Positions 17,572 to 26,539 of a stretch of 64,000 bases of DNA are shown one piece after another; the stretch's first letter is position 1; each line of letters starts with the position of its first letter. This DNA comes from SB25 sp050180705. Lineage in GTDB: Bacteria; Bacteroidota; Bacteroidia; Bacteroidales; Tenuifilaceae. The notes under the pieces were generated by a model, which had not been told where the DNA came from, did not search any database, and saw only the letters and a program-made list of their open reading frames with translations. Position numbers and translations under genes: made by a program. The DNA is taken from positions 521,772-585,771 of the forward strand of contig JBFXDX010000001.1 of the NCBI GenBank assembly GCA_050180705.1, given 5' to 3'.

Positions 17572-19680
17572 TTACTTCTTCAAACCACTCCTTTTTAGTA
17601 AAGCATCAACGGTAGGTTCTTGTCCACGGAAGCGTTTGTACAGCTCCATAGGATGCTCGCTTCCACCCTTCGACAAAATATTATCGCGGAACGATTGTGC
17701 GGTAGCCTTATCGAAAATGCCGTGCTGCTTAAATACCTCAAAAGCATCGGCATCTAAAACCTCGGCCCACTTATAGCCATAATACCCAGCAGCATATCCG
17801 CCGTCAAAAATATGGCTAAAGCCTACGCTCATATTGGTTCCTGCTACAGGAGGTAGTACATCCAATTGCTTTGTTGCTTTACGCTCAAATTCATCAACTG
17901 GTGTTGTTACCTCTTTCTCGATACTATGCCAAGCCATATCAAGCACACCAAAGCTTACCTGTCTGATTGAGTAGTAACCAGCCTGGAAGTTTCGGCTATC
18001 AATAATTTTTTGAACCAATTCCTGTGGAATTTTTTCGCCTGTTTTGTAATGAACTGCAAATAGATCGAGATAATCTTTCTCCAAAGCCCAGTTCTCGAAA
18101 ATTTGCGAAGGCAGCTCAACAAAATCGCGATAAACGCTAGTTCCACTCAACGATGAGTAAGTACACTCGGTTAACATACCATGCAAAGCATGTCCAAACT
18201 CGTGAAGGAATGTAGTAACCTCATCGAATGTTAACAGCGATGGATCCTGATCGGTAGGTTTTGTAAAGTTTGTTACAATCGAAATGAATGGGCGAACATC
18301 CTCGCTGCCATTCTTGTACTGCGAACGGAACGAGGTCATCCATGCACCACCACTTTTCCCTGGACGAGGGAAAAAGTCTAGGTAAAGAATTGCCTGAAAC
18401 TTACCCGAAGCATCATAAACCTCATACGCCTTAACATCGGGATGATAAACAGGAATTGATGCATTAGGCTTATAGGTTAAACCATAAAGTTTATTGGATA
18501 GCAAGAATACACCATCAATAACTTTTTCGAGTTGGAAGTAAGGTTTAACCTCTTCTTCGTTATAGCTGTACTTGCTGTTTTTCAACTTTTCGGAATAGTA
18601 AGCCCAGTCCCAGCGCTCAAGGTTTCCTTTAAATCCTTGTTGGGCAGCGAATGCTTTGAGCTCATCGGTCTCGCTCTTTGCAGCAGGCAACGAAGCATCA
18701 ATTAATTGCTGTAGGAATTGGTTAACCTTTTGAGGACTTTCTGCCATACGTTCCTCCAATACAAACTTGGCATAACTAGCATATCCAAGAAGATTAGCCA
18801 GCTCCAATCTTAAATTGGCAATTCGCTCGGCATTCTTCTTATTATCGTATTTGTTTCCTTTAAAGCATCGACTACCATAGGCCATGTACAACTCTTTACG
18901 CAATTCCCTATTATCGGAATATTTCATAAAAGGGCCATACATTGGATAATCGAGGGTTATTACCCAGCCTTCCATACCTTTTTCCTTGGCAGCATATGCA
19001 GCAGCAGCAACCAAGCTCTGAGGCAATCCAGCCAAATCTTTTTCATCCTTGATGTTTAAAGTGTACTCGTTTGTTTCGGCAAGAATATTCTCGCTAAACT
19101 GTAAACTTAGATCGGCCAATTCTTTACTTAACTCTCTGTATTTATCTTTATCGCCATCGACTAAGTTTGCACCATTTCGAACAAAACCTTTATAGGAATT
19201 TTCGAGTAAAGTTTTCTGCTCAACCGTTAAGTTCAAAGAGTCACGCTTGTTCCAAACATGCTTAACCTTTTCGAAAAGCTGAGGATTCAGGTTAATGTCA
19301 TTGCTAAAATCGGTCAATTTAGGAGATACCTCACGAACGATACGCTGCAATACGGTATCGGTTTCGGCTCCGTTAAGGTTAAACAGAATATTCGAAACCA
19401 TACCTAACCTACGACCACTGGCATCAAGAGCCGCAATGGTATTCTCAAATGTAGGTTCTTCTGCATTCTGAATAATTCTATCAACATCACCTTTTGCCTC
19501 TGCAATTGCCGAATCAAGAGCAGGAATGTAGTGTTCGTGCTTTATTTGATCGAAAGGCGGAGTTTCGAACGGAGTATTAAACTTTGCCAATAACGGATTA
19601 TCGACAGTTTTCTCCTGATTACAGGATACAACAGATAGTACAATAATCATTGCTGTAATTGTTTTACTAATACATGTCAT
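17572..19680 (-). CDS. M3 family metallopeptidase (peptidyl-dipeptidase Dcp / oligopeptidase type), lipoprotein
   Basis: 702 aa from ATG 19680; the frame is open to a TTG at 19692, but the ATG gives a normal lipoprotein signal. The hydrophobic stretch ends in SVVSC, suggesting a lipid-anchored enzyme facing the periplasm. The zinc site HEFGH (in FLHEFGHALHGM) and the downstream EDY/EAL-type Glu region (FVELPSQIFENWA) are typical of M3 peptidases. The substrate-binding loop with GTNMSVGFSHIFDGGYAAGYYGYKW also matches Dcp/OpdA. It degrades short peptides, probably as part of peptide nutrition. It is single, with its own terminator. Confidence 0.93.
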   Translation of the reverse strand: MTCISKTITAMIIVLSVVSCNQEKTVDNPLLAKFNTPFETPPFDQIKHEHYIPALDSAIAEAKGDVDRIIQNAEEPTFENTIAALDASGRRLGMVSNILFNLNGAETDTVLQRIVREVSPKLTDFSNDINLNPQLFEKVKHVWNKRDSLNLTVEQKTLLENSYKGFVRNGANLVDGDKDKYRELSKELADLSLQFSENILAETNEYTLNIKDEKDLAGLPQSLVAAAAYAAKEKGMEGWVITLDYPMYGPFMKYSDNRELRKELYMAYGSRCFKGNKYDNKKNAERIANLRLELANLLGYASYAKFVLEERMAESPQKVNQFLQQLIDASLPAAKSETDELKAFAAQQGFKGNLERWDWAYYSEKLKNSKYSYNEEEVKPYFQLEKVIDGVFLLSNKLYGLTYKPNASIPVYHPDVKAYEVYDASGKFQAILYLDFFPRPGKSGGAWMTSFRSQYKNGSEDVRPFISIVTNFTKPTDQDPSLLTFDEVTTFLHEFGHALHGMLTECTYSSLSGTSVYRDFVELPSQIFENWALEKDYLDLFAVHYKTGEKIPQELVQKIIDSRNFQAGYYSIRQVSFGVLDMAWHSIEKEVTTPVDEFERKATKQLDVLPPVAGTNMSVGFSHIFDGGYAAGYYGYKWAEVLDADAFEVFKQHGIFDKATAQSFRDNILSKGGSEHPMELYKRFRGQEPTVDALLKRSGLKK

Positions 19681-19810
19681 TTTTTTATACAATTTTAAGA
19701 AGCAACAAAAGTAATTGCTTTATTGTTTACACAAAAATTTCGTTTTCAAATTAATCTTAACTTGAATATCGAGTTTGATACGTCCCAATCCAAAACGTTT
19801 AATTCAACGT

Positions 19811-20260
19811 TTACTCTGAATCGATCATTTTAGATGATATCGACATTAACATTCGATTCAACTCCATAACCTCAATAGGCTTTAATCCTTTCAGGGAATC
19901 ATCGATAATTCTACGAATAATTGTTTCGGCTCTGCTTTTAAATTCAACGGCAAATTGGGTTGTAGAAATTAACTCTGATCTTTTATTGGATGGATTTTTT
20001 ATTCGATGAATTAAATCGAGCCTCTCCATACATCCCAGCGAACGAGAAATGGATGCACGATCTCGCCCGGTTAAGTCGGCTAGCTGAGCACTCGACAATG
20101 GTTCGTTCCTCATTAAAACATCAAGAATATACCAATAATCGGCCGTAAAATCCTCCTTAAACTCAGCACTTAAACGTCGGGTTATTTCGCTACGTATAGC
20201 AATTGCCGTACGGTATAAATTGAATGGCAAGCCTAATATCTCACTATCATAATCATTCAT
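19811..20260 (-). CDS. MarR family transcriptional regulator
   Basis: 149 aa from ATG 20260 (a TTG nine bases upstream is in frame but unnecessary). It has the winged-helix order of MarR proteins: a dimerisation helix, then LSSAQLADLTGRDRASISRSLGCMERLDLI as the recognition helix-turn-helix and a wing with NPSNKRSELI. It is divergent from the M1 peptidase gene, with two palindromic operator-like sites in the shared 95-bp gap. Autoregulation and control of the M1 gene are inferred from this. The ligand is unknown. Confidence 0.88.
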   Translation of the reverse strand: MNDYDSEILGLPFNLYRTAIAIRSEITRRLSAEFKEDFTADYWYILDVLMRNEPLSSAQLADLTGRDRASISRSLGCMERLDLIHRIKNPSNKRSELISTTQFAVEFKSRAETIIRRIIDDSLKGLKPIEVMELNRMLMSISSKMIDSE

Positions 20261-20288
20261 CAATCTCAACTTTATATAAATTGAAAGA

Positions 20289-20333
20289 CAAATATAGAAT
20301 ATTTAGATTTTATGGTCGAAATATCTATATTTA
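20289..20333. promoter_or_regulatory. Divergent promoter-operator with two palindromes (MarR site candidates)
   Basis: Two palindromes with identical arms, AAATAT-AGA-ATATTT (20290-20304) and AAATAT-CT-ATATTT (20319-20332), lie between marR and the M1 gene. The first overlaps a minus-strand TATATTTG, an exact -7 box for marR. The second overlaps TATATTTA (20326-20333), a near-match -7 box for the M1 gene. Binding at both would block both promoters. Confidence 0.65.
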
Positions 20334-20355
20334 AGCTGATAAAATTTAACCAAAA

Positions 20356-22863
20356 ATGCGAGCTAAGTTTTCAACTATCATAAGTATACTTTTTCTTTTA
20401 GCAGGCTGTAGTAAAAGCCCAGATTATGGAGTATCGAAGGAACTTTCCGAGCAACGAAAGTGTGAGATTTCGGACGTAAAGTATACTCTATACATGTCGG
20501 TTCCATCGAAAAAAGAAGATCGAATATCGGCACGAGCCGAGATAACTTTCGAGGTTAAAACCCGCCAACGCATTATTTTAGATTGCCGACTAAACGACTC
20601 AATCATTATATCGGTTACTGCAAATAGCCAAGTTTGCTCGGCAAAACTGGAAAACGGTCACATAGTTATTCCCTCAAAGTATTTATACAATGGAACAAAC
20701 CAGGTTGATGTCGATTTTTATGCGGGCGAATCGTCGCTAAATAGAAAGGAAGATTTTCTTTATACACTTCTTGTTCCCGACAGAGCATCTACGGTTTTTC
20801 CATGTTTCGATCAGCCCGACTTGAAAGCAAAATTCAACCTAACGCTTGAGGTTCCGAGTGCTTGGACAGCCATTGCAAACTCGCCCTGCGAGAACATGAT
20901 GGAAACCGATACTTCCAAAATATTCATGTTTAAGCCAACACAACCTATCAGTACATATTTATTTGCCTTTGCTGCTGGAAAATTCGATACAATAAGCAGG
21001 ATAGATAATGGAAGAATTATCAATTTATACCATAGAGAAAACGATTCGCTTAAGGTTGCAAGAAATTTGGATGCCATTTTTACAAGTCATTTTCATTCGC
21101 TAAACTGGCTTGAACAGTATACTGGAATTGATTATCCTTTCGAAAAATTGGATATCGTGCTAATTCCCGATTTTCAGTATAGCGGAATGGAACATCCCGG
21201 GGCAATATTTTACAGAGATTCTAAGCTATTCCTTGACGAAAATCCCTCCGAGAGCCAAAAACTAAATCAGGCCAACCTAATAGCCCACGAGGTATCGCAC
21301 CAATGGTTCGGAAACCTTGTTACAATGCGCTGGTTCAACGATGTGTGGATGAAGGAAGTGTTTGCCGGACTAATGGCCGATAAAATTGTTAATCCTCTAT
21401 ACCCTAAGGTTAACCATCAACTAAGCTTCCTACTTTCGCACTATCCCCGAGCATACTCCGTTGATAGAACATCGGGCAGTAATCCTATCCAGCAAAGTCT
21501 CGACAATTTATTGCTAGCAGGCACTCTTTATGGCGATATAATATACCACAAAGCCCCCATAGCCATGATGCAACTGGAAAAATCAATGGGCTCAGAGCTA
21601 TTTCAAAAAGGAATTAGAGAGTATCTCGACAAATACAAAATGGATAACGCAAACTGGAGTGAACTAATTGATATACTCGATTCGTTATCGCCCACCAATC
21701 TTAAGGAATGGAGTAAAGCATGGATAGAGCAAACAATAATGCCAACAATCACGGTAAAGCGAGATTTAGAGAATCACTTATCGCTCACACAAAAGACAAA
21801 AGGGATAGCACTTCCAATGATATACAGCATTGCAGAATTAAACGATAATCCTCTTACTATAAATCATGAGACACCTCAGGTTGACATTCCTCAAATAACC
21901 ACAAATGAGCCATTACAGCTTAACTCCGATGGCTTGGGATACGGCCTGTTCGTTCCCGATTCAGTCTCCCTTAATGCTTTAGCAAATACCAGTATATATA
22001 TAAAAGATCCAGTATCCAGGGCATCGAATATAATTGCCATAAATGAACTATTTCTCAACAAGAAAATTAAGTGTAGCAAGTATTTCGAGTTTCTGCTTGC
22101 ATCATTAAATAAGGAACGGGAACCACTCATCAAGAACTATTTACTTGGAAGTATTGAAATGGTTTGGTGGAAGTTTATGTCGCCCGATGACCGTACAAAG
22201 CAATCGCAGTTTTTAGAGTATACCCTTTTCAAACTTTTCAACTCTAAAAACATTACCGTTGATGAGCGTAAACCTATTTTTCAAACCTATACCAGAATTG
22301 CTCTTTCGAACGATGCAATTAATAGCTTAATCGACTTTTGGGAAGGGAAAGAAAATATAGAAGGGATATCGCTAAGCGAGCAGGATTTAACCAACCTATC
22401 ATATGAACTAGCCTTACGGAATGTACACGAATCGGACAGTATTCTTGATGTACAGCAGGAAAGGATTGCAAACCCCGATAGACTGGCAAAATTCCGATTC
22501 ATTCGTAGAGCAGTATGCGCAGATGAAGCAATTCGCGACGATTTTTTCCATAGTTTATTCATTGCATCAAACCGTAGACCCGAACCTTGGGTTTCGGAGG
22601 CTTTACATTACTTCAACCATCCTTTACGATCCGCCTATTCCATTCACTATTTAAAAGCATCGCTCGATTTACTTCCCGAGATTCAACAAACAGGTGACAT
22701 TTTCTTTCCAAAAATGTGGCTCGACGCAGTTCTGTGGGGACAATGCAGTAAAAAAGCAAAAGGTATAGTTGATGAATGGTTAAATAACAACCCAACAGTG
22801 TCGGATAATCTGAAAAATAAATTAAGGCAATCGGCCGATTTGCTATATAGAACTAATAATTAG
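20356..22863 (+). CDS. M1 family metallopeptidase (aminopeptidase N-like), lipoprotein
   Basis: 835 aa. A lipobox (FLLAGC, Cys18) indicates lipid anchoring. The zinc site HEVSHQWFGN starts at His311 (Glu312, His315), and the third ligand is in WMKEVFAG, 18 residues after the HExxH. The exopeptidase loop usually written GAMEN reads SGMEHPG here, which keeps the Met-Glu but changes the last position. The N-terminal beta domain and a long C-terminal helical region (about 540-835) complete the M1 layout. It should remove N-terminal residues from peptides outside the cytoplasmic membrane. It is divergent from marR, with its own terminator. Confidence 0.92.
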   Translation: MRAKFSTIISILFLLAGCSKSPDYGVSKELSEQRKCEISDVKYTLYMSVPSKKEDRISARAEITFEVKTRQRIILDCRLNDSIIISVTANSQVCSAKLENGHIVIPSKYLYNGTNQVDVDFYAGESSLNRKEDFLYTLLVPDRASTVFPCFDQPDLKAKFNLTLEVPSAWTAIANSPCENMMETDTSKIFMFKPTQPISTYLFAFAAGKFDTISRIDNGRIINLYHRENDSLKVARNLDAIFTSHFHSLNWLEQYTGIDYPFEKLDIVLIPDFQYSGMEHPGAIFYRDSKLFLDENPSESQKLNQANLIAHEVSHQWFGNLVTMRWFNDVWMKEVFAGLMADKIVNPLYPKVNHQLSFLLSHYPRAYSVDRTSGSNPIQQSLDNLLLAGTLYGDIIYHKAPIAMMQLEKSMGSELFQKGIREYLDKYKMDNANWSELIDILDSLSPTNLKEWSKAWIEQTIMPTITVKRDLENHLSLTQKTKGIALPMIYSIAELNDNPLTINHETPQVDIPQITTNEPLQLNSDGLGYGLFVPDSVSLNALANTSIYIKDPVSRASNIIAINELFLNKKIKCSKYFEFLLASLNKEREPLIKNYLLGSIEMVWWKFMSPDDRTKQSQFLEYTLFKLFNSKNITVDERKPIFQTYTRIALSNDAINSLIDFWEGKENIEGISLSEQDLTNLSYELALRNVHESDSILDVQQERIANPDRLAKFRFIRRAVCADEAIRDDFFHSLFIASNRRPEPWVSEALHYFNHPLRSAYSIHYLKASLDLLPEIQQTGDIFFPKMWLDAVLWGQCSKKAKGIVDEWLNNNPTVSDNLKNKLRQSADLLYRTNN

Positions 22864-22893
22864 AAGAGGCGCTTAGGCGCCTCTTCTTTTTTT
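22862..22893 (+). terminator. Terminator of the M1 peptidase gene
   Basis: AGAAGAGGCGC (22862-22872) and GCGCCTCTTCT (22877-22887) form an 11-bp GC-rich stem with a TTAG loop, followed by seven T's. It begins at the stop codon. Confidence 0.9.
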
Positions 22894-23089
22894 AGAATTT
22901 CTTGAAAAACTCATTAAAATGTTTGATATTAAAATTCTCGCTTATATTCTCAGTAATACTAAAAACCCTGTAATACGAAGGATTATCCTTAATTGGCGGG
23001 ATGTAATCAAACTCGTAATAGCTATTAATTTTAAACTTGGATTCTCGTAAAAACTCAGAAGGATCCTTAATACATTTACACTTATTCAT
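22892..23089 (-). CDS. Small hypothetical protein downstream of speB
   Basis: 65 aa starting at ATG 23089, 39 bp after the agmatinase stop on the same strand. The sequence begins MNKCKCIKD (Cys4, Cys6), is rich in aromatic and basic residues, and ends in FKKF. No domain is recognised. The position and an ATG start support a real short gene, but coding evidence is limited. Confidence 0.5.
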   Translation of the reverse strand: MNKCKCIKDPSEFLRESKFKINSYYEFDYIPPIKDNPSYYRVFSITENISENFNIKHFNEFFKKF

Positions 23090-23128
23090 TTGTTTTAGGT
23101 TTAGGTAGTCTAGGCGTGTAATGCTTGT

Positions 23129-23980
23129 TTATAACTCATTAATAAACTTATAGGTTAAAAGTTTATAAAGTAATTTTGATGCAAGAAAATCGGAAGCTTT
23201 ATCGGTCATATTTGGACAAAGTTCAACAATATCAAATCCTACAAGATTTTTCTTCTCTATTAATTTTCGTAAAAACTTTAGTGTTGGATACCACTGCAAA
23301 CCGCCTGGTTCTGGCGTTCCAGTGCTAGGGACAATAGAAGGATCAAACCCATCAAGATCTATTGTTAGATATACATTTTCGGTAAGTAAATTAATAGCAC
23401 TATCCATCCAATCCTCTTTTCCAACAATATTATGGGCCCAAAACACCCTCGAAGAATCAAGATTTACCTTCTCGCCTATATCCATACTTCGAATTCCAAC
23501 CTGAACAATTGGACATAGTTCTCTGGCACGAGCCATTACACAAGCATGGTTATTTTTACTGCCCTCGTATGCATCACGTAAATCGGCATGAGCATCGATT
23601 TGTAAAACACTCATGTTTTCATACTTATCGGCATGCGCCTCTATAGTTCCAATACTTACAGAATGCTCTCCACCTATTGTAACAACAAATTTACCCTCAT
23701 TCAACAAAACATTTGTTCTGCGTTTTACTGCATTAACCATGCTTTCGGGACTTTCCGATTCAGTAACAGGCTCATCAGTAAAAATTCCAATCTTATAAAC
23801 CTCTGTATCGGTTTCAATATCATAAACCTCCATATTAGCCGAAGCATCGAGCAAGGCCTCGGGTCCCAAATCGGCACCTTTTACCCAAGTGCTGGTACCA
23901 TCATAAGGCACTGGTAATATTGCAACTTTTGAGGAACTTCTCTCGGTAAATGGTTTTGGTAAATCTCCGTAATTAATCAT
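23129..23980 (-). CDS. speB: Agmatinase (ureohydrolase family)
   Basis: 283 aa. Hydrolyses agmatine to putrescine and urea in polyamine synthesis. All manganese-binding signatures of the arginase/agmatinase family are present: GGEHSVSIG, QIDAHADLRDAYEG and DLDGFDPSIVPSTGTPEPGG. N-terminal ILPVPYDGTSTWVKG is typical of agmatinase rather than arginase. An arginine decarboxylase, usually next to it in this phylum, is not in the window. Formiminoglutamase or guanidinobutyrase activity cannot be excluded from sequence alone. Confidence 0.9.
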   Translation of the reverse strand: MINYGDLPKPFTERSSSKVAILPVPYDGTSTWVKGADLGPEALLDASANMEVYDIETDTEVYKIGIFTDEPVTESESPESMVNAVKRRTNVLLNEGKFVVTIGGEHSVSIGTIEAHADKYENMSVLQIDAHADLRDAYEGSKNNHACVMARARELCPIVQVGIRSMDIGEKVNLDSSRVFWAHNIVGKEDWMDSAINLLTENVYLTIDLDGFDPSIVPSTGTPEPGGLQWYPTLKFLRKLIEKKNLVGFDIVELCPNMTDKASDFLASKLLYKLLTYKFINEL

Positions 23981-24098
23981 ACTTTATTTGTTAAAAACAC
24001 TGCAATTTTACAAAAAAAGAACTAATTAATTTCAGAAAACAAATGATAAATAGTAACATATATCAACAATAATAAATCTCTCCATTTTAAGTAAAAGC

Positions 24099-24132
24099 AA
24101 AAGGCTCTTGTAATTAAACAAGAGCCTTTTTT
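24099..24132 (-). terminator. Terminator of the sigma/Spy-like operon
   Basis: AAAAGGCTCTTG (24099-24110) and CAAGAGCCTTTT (24119-24130) form a 12-bp stem. It is T-rich on both sides and follows the last gene of the minus-strand operon. Confidence 0.85.
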
Positions 24133-24149
24133 AGTAGTAAATTTGTATG

Positions 24150-24677
24150 CTACTCCATGTTTGATGGGCCAAATCCACAACCGCCCATACCATCATGAGA
24201 GCCCATTCCATTTCCTTGTCCCATACCTCTTCGGTCACCTTGTCGCATACCCTTTCCCGACTTTTTTCCTTTGTGCTGTTGGAAAAATACTTTTTGCTCA
24301 TCGGTTAATAGCGATGCAACTTCTACCCTGTGAGCAGCATTCTTCTTCATAATTTGAGCACGGATGCTTGCCATTTCATCAATAGTTTTATTAATTGCAT
24401 TCAAATCGGGCTTATCAACAGACTCCAGAGTGCGTAATCTTGCTTTCTTTTCGCCCATTTCGTTTTTTAAGGGAGTAACCTCTTTAATATGCTTTACCCT
24501 TAAATCGTTAATTTTCTGCTTTTGATCATCGGTTAAATTCGGAATTCGACATTCAAAATTTCCAACCTGATTTGTTTTCCTATCGAAATTACCTCTAAGT
24601 TGTTGACCTTGCTGCGAATATGCAGAATACCCTACCAACATAAGCATTACCAATGCTATACTTCCAAACCTTTTCAT
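24150..24677 (-). CDS. Spy/CpxP-like periplasmic protein with Gly/Met-rich tail
   Basis: 175 aa from ATG 24677. The longer frame (to 24761) would overlap the preceding gene and place 28 residues before the signal peptide MKRFGSIALVMLMLVGYSAYSQ. The mature part has the LTxxQ-type motifs of Spy/CpxP proteins: LTDDQKQKINDLRVKH and LTDEQKVFFQQHKG. The C-terminus is Gly-, Met- and His-containing (GMGQGNGMGSHDGMGG), a possible metal-binding tail. A periplasmic chaperone or metal-sensing role is inferred. It is the last gene of the ECF sigma operon. Confidence 0.8.
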   Translation of the reverse strand: MKRFGSIALVMLMLVGYSAYSQQGQQLRGNFDRKTNQVGNFECRIPNLTDDQKQKINDLRVKHIKEVTPLKNEMGEKKARLRTLESVDKPDLNAINKTIDEMASIRAQIMKKNAAHRVEVASLLTDEQKVFFQQHKGKKSGKGMRQGDRRGMGQGNGMGSHDGMGGCGFGPSNME

Positions 24678-24696
24678 AGTAAATAAATTTAAGTTA

Positions 24697-25251
24697 TTAA
24701 TTCTGATTTCTATTGTTATTTCGAGGACCGCGATTTTGTCCCCTACGCATGCGCTCCACATTCCGATGACGATTCTGTTGAAACTCGTTCATCTGACGGA
24801 CAAACCTGTTAAATCTGAATTGCTGATCATGTGAACAATAAGTCTTTACCTCAGCCAAATGTTCGATTGTTAAACGTTTCTGTAACTTTTGAACTTCACC
24901 AAACCTATCAACCAGGCTGTCTACCATTTTATTATCAATACTATCCTTTGTAATTTCCTCCATTAGTTGTCCAGAAATTTGCTGAGCCTGAAATTCCAAT
25001 GTATCGAACGATTCATGAAATTTGTCCCTAAGCAATCTAAAGTTTTCGCGCTGCTCAGGAGTTAAGTCTAAGGCTCTTGCAACAAAATCGCCAGGCTGTT
25101 GAGGTCCTCCCATTGGCGGTGCCATTGGTACATTTCTTTGTCTATTAAAGCTGTAGTACTGATAACCGATTGTTACAAGTATCGAAACAATCAGCAGCGA
25201 TTGTACTATTATGATGATTACTAAAAATCTTGTTCTAGTTATAAAGTTCAT
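24697..25251 (-). CDS. Membrane-anchored periplasmic heavy-metal-sensor-like protein (Spy/CpxP superfamily)
   Basis: 184 aa. One N-terminal membrane segment (about residues 9-28) is followed by a helical periplasmic domain with LTPEQRENFRLLRDKFHESF and a second helix pair, DQQFRFNRFVRQMNEF. The tail is Asn/Arg-rich. The layout resembles CnrX/ZraP-type sensors that pair with an anti-sigma factor. It starts 2 bp after the anti-sigma gene, so the two are translationally linked. Confidence 0.78.
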   Translation of the reverse strand: MNFITRTRFLVIIIIVQSLLIVSILVTIGYQYYSFNRQRNVPMAPPMGGPQQPGDFVARALDLTPEQRENFRLLRDKFHESFDTLEFQAQQISGQLMEEITKDSIDNKMVDSLVDRFGEVQKLQKRLTIEHLAEVKTYCSHDQQFRFNRFVRQMNEFQQNRHRNVERMRRGQNRGPRNNNRNQN

Positions 25252-25253
25252 GG

Positions 25254-25709
25254 CTATTGGTTATTTTCAATTTCATCAACTTGAATATCATATATATTGT
25301 TATCCGAAGATGGGAAGTACTCCTCGGCTAAAAGCTGCATGGACTCACTTGAGGTTTTATCGATAGAACTAGTCATGATCTTCGAAGAAAATGAACCTAG
25401 TAAAACACCAGCAAAAATAGCAGCCACCGAAAGACTTGTTACCAAAGCATATCGTTTGGGAGTTAGTAATATTTTATGTTGGCCATTTTTTTCTGAAATA
25501 CGATTTACTACTTTAGCCGATAAGTATGGATTAAAAGTAAATTCGCTCTTTTCGGAATCAACTTGCCCATAAATACGCCTAACAAACTCATATTCCTTTT
25601 GGCATTCACTGCAAACGGCTAAATGCTCTTCCCATTTAGCAGTACTTTCAGCATCAAGGCTACCATCGATATACTGAAGCATTTGTTGTTTTGATTCTTT
25701 GCAGTTCAT
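25254..25709 (-). CDS. Anti-sigma factor with zf-HC2 domain
   Basis: 151 aa from ATG 25709; the frame extends to a TTG at 25736, but MNCKESKQQ is the usual family start. The N-terminal zinc-binding anti-sigma domain shows the HxxxCxxC motif (EEHLAVCSEC). A single membrane helix (about residues 90-112, ALVTSLSVAAIFAGVLLG) and a short periplasmic tail follow. It should hold the adjacent ECF sigma factor inactive at the membrane until a periplasmic signal arrives. Confidence 0.88.
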   Translation of the reverse strand: MNCKESKQQMLQYIDGSLDAESTAKWEEHLAVCSECQKEYEFVRRIYGQVDSEKSEFTFNPYLSAKVVNRISEKNGQHKILLTPKRYALVTSLSVAAIFAGVLLGSFSSKIMTSSIDKTSSESMQLLAEEYFPSSDNNIYDIQVDEIENNQ

Positions 25710-25765
25710 TTCTGTAATGTTTTTGTAATTTGACAACTCAATTGATAAAAACTTGCGCTACTTTT

Positions 25766-26344
25766 TTATTTTTTTTGAGATTCTAGAATTAATTTTCGCA
25801 GATTTGTTTTAGCCCTAAAAAGCAACGATTCAACAGATGAAACAGATACCTCCATTACTTCGGCAATTTCTTTATACGATAAATCTTGATAGCGACTCAA
25901 AATCAAGGCGACTCTCTGATTCTCGGGAAGTTTATTGATTGCCCCCTTAAGCAACTGTCTTTCTTCTGTTGAAATTATACTGTAATCAGCCTCCGAATCA
26001 ACCGATGACATAATCTGTAAATTATTCTCTCGTCCATCATCTTTACTCCAAAAATTAAAACCCAAAAACAAAGCTTCGCGCTTTTTCTTACGCAAATAGT
26101 TCAACGATTTATTCACAGCAATTCGATAGATCCATGTCGAAAGTTTTGATTCACTTCTGAAACTTGATATGGATTCGTATAGTTCCACAAAAACATCCTG
26201 AGCCAAATCCTCAGCCTCATGGTACGAACCAACAAACCCCCGGCAGGTTGTTACAACCATACGCTGATACTTGTCCATTAACTCAGTAAAAGCCTTATGG
26301 TCATTATTATCGACTACTCTTTGAACTAAAGTACCTTCATCCAT
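25766..26344 (-). CDS. ECF-type RNA polymerase sigma factor
   Basis: 192 aa with sigma region 2 (FTELMDKYQRMVVTTCRGFVGSYHEAEDLAQDVFVELYES, about residues 17-60, and WIYRIAVNKSLNYLRKKKRE) and region 4 (LPENQRVALILSRYQDLSYKEIAEVM). There is no region 1 or 3, as expected for an extracytoplasmic-function sigma. It is the first gene of a four-gene minus-strand operon with its anti-sigma factor and two Spy/CpxP-like proteins. It likely directs its own operon. Confidence 0.92.
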   Translation of the reverse strand: MDEGTLVQRVVDNNDHKAFTELMDKYQRMVVTTCRGFVGSYHEAEDLAQDVFVELYESISSFRSESKLSTWIYRIAVNKSLNYLRKKKREALFLGFNFWSKDDGRENNLQIMSSVDSEADYSIISTEERQLLKGAINKLPENQRVALILSRYQDLSYKEIAEVMEVSVSSVESLLFRAKTNLRKLILESQKK

Positions 26345-26539
26345 TTAAATAAATCTAAGACTCTATTATGACAACCATAAATGCACTTTCTTGCGCACAA
26401 CGTAAAAATTTTTCAATAAATTTATAAAATATCGATGAATCAACCATTTCTACCCTATCGAATACTTCCCAATAAAACAATCTAGTTCATATTAGTCAAA
26501 CTTAAACACTTTAGTGTACTTTTGTACAAAAAATTTATC

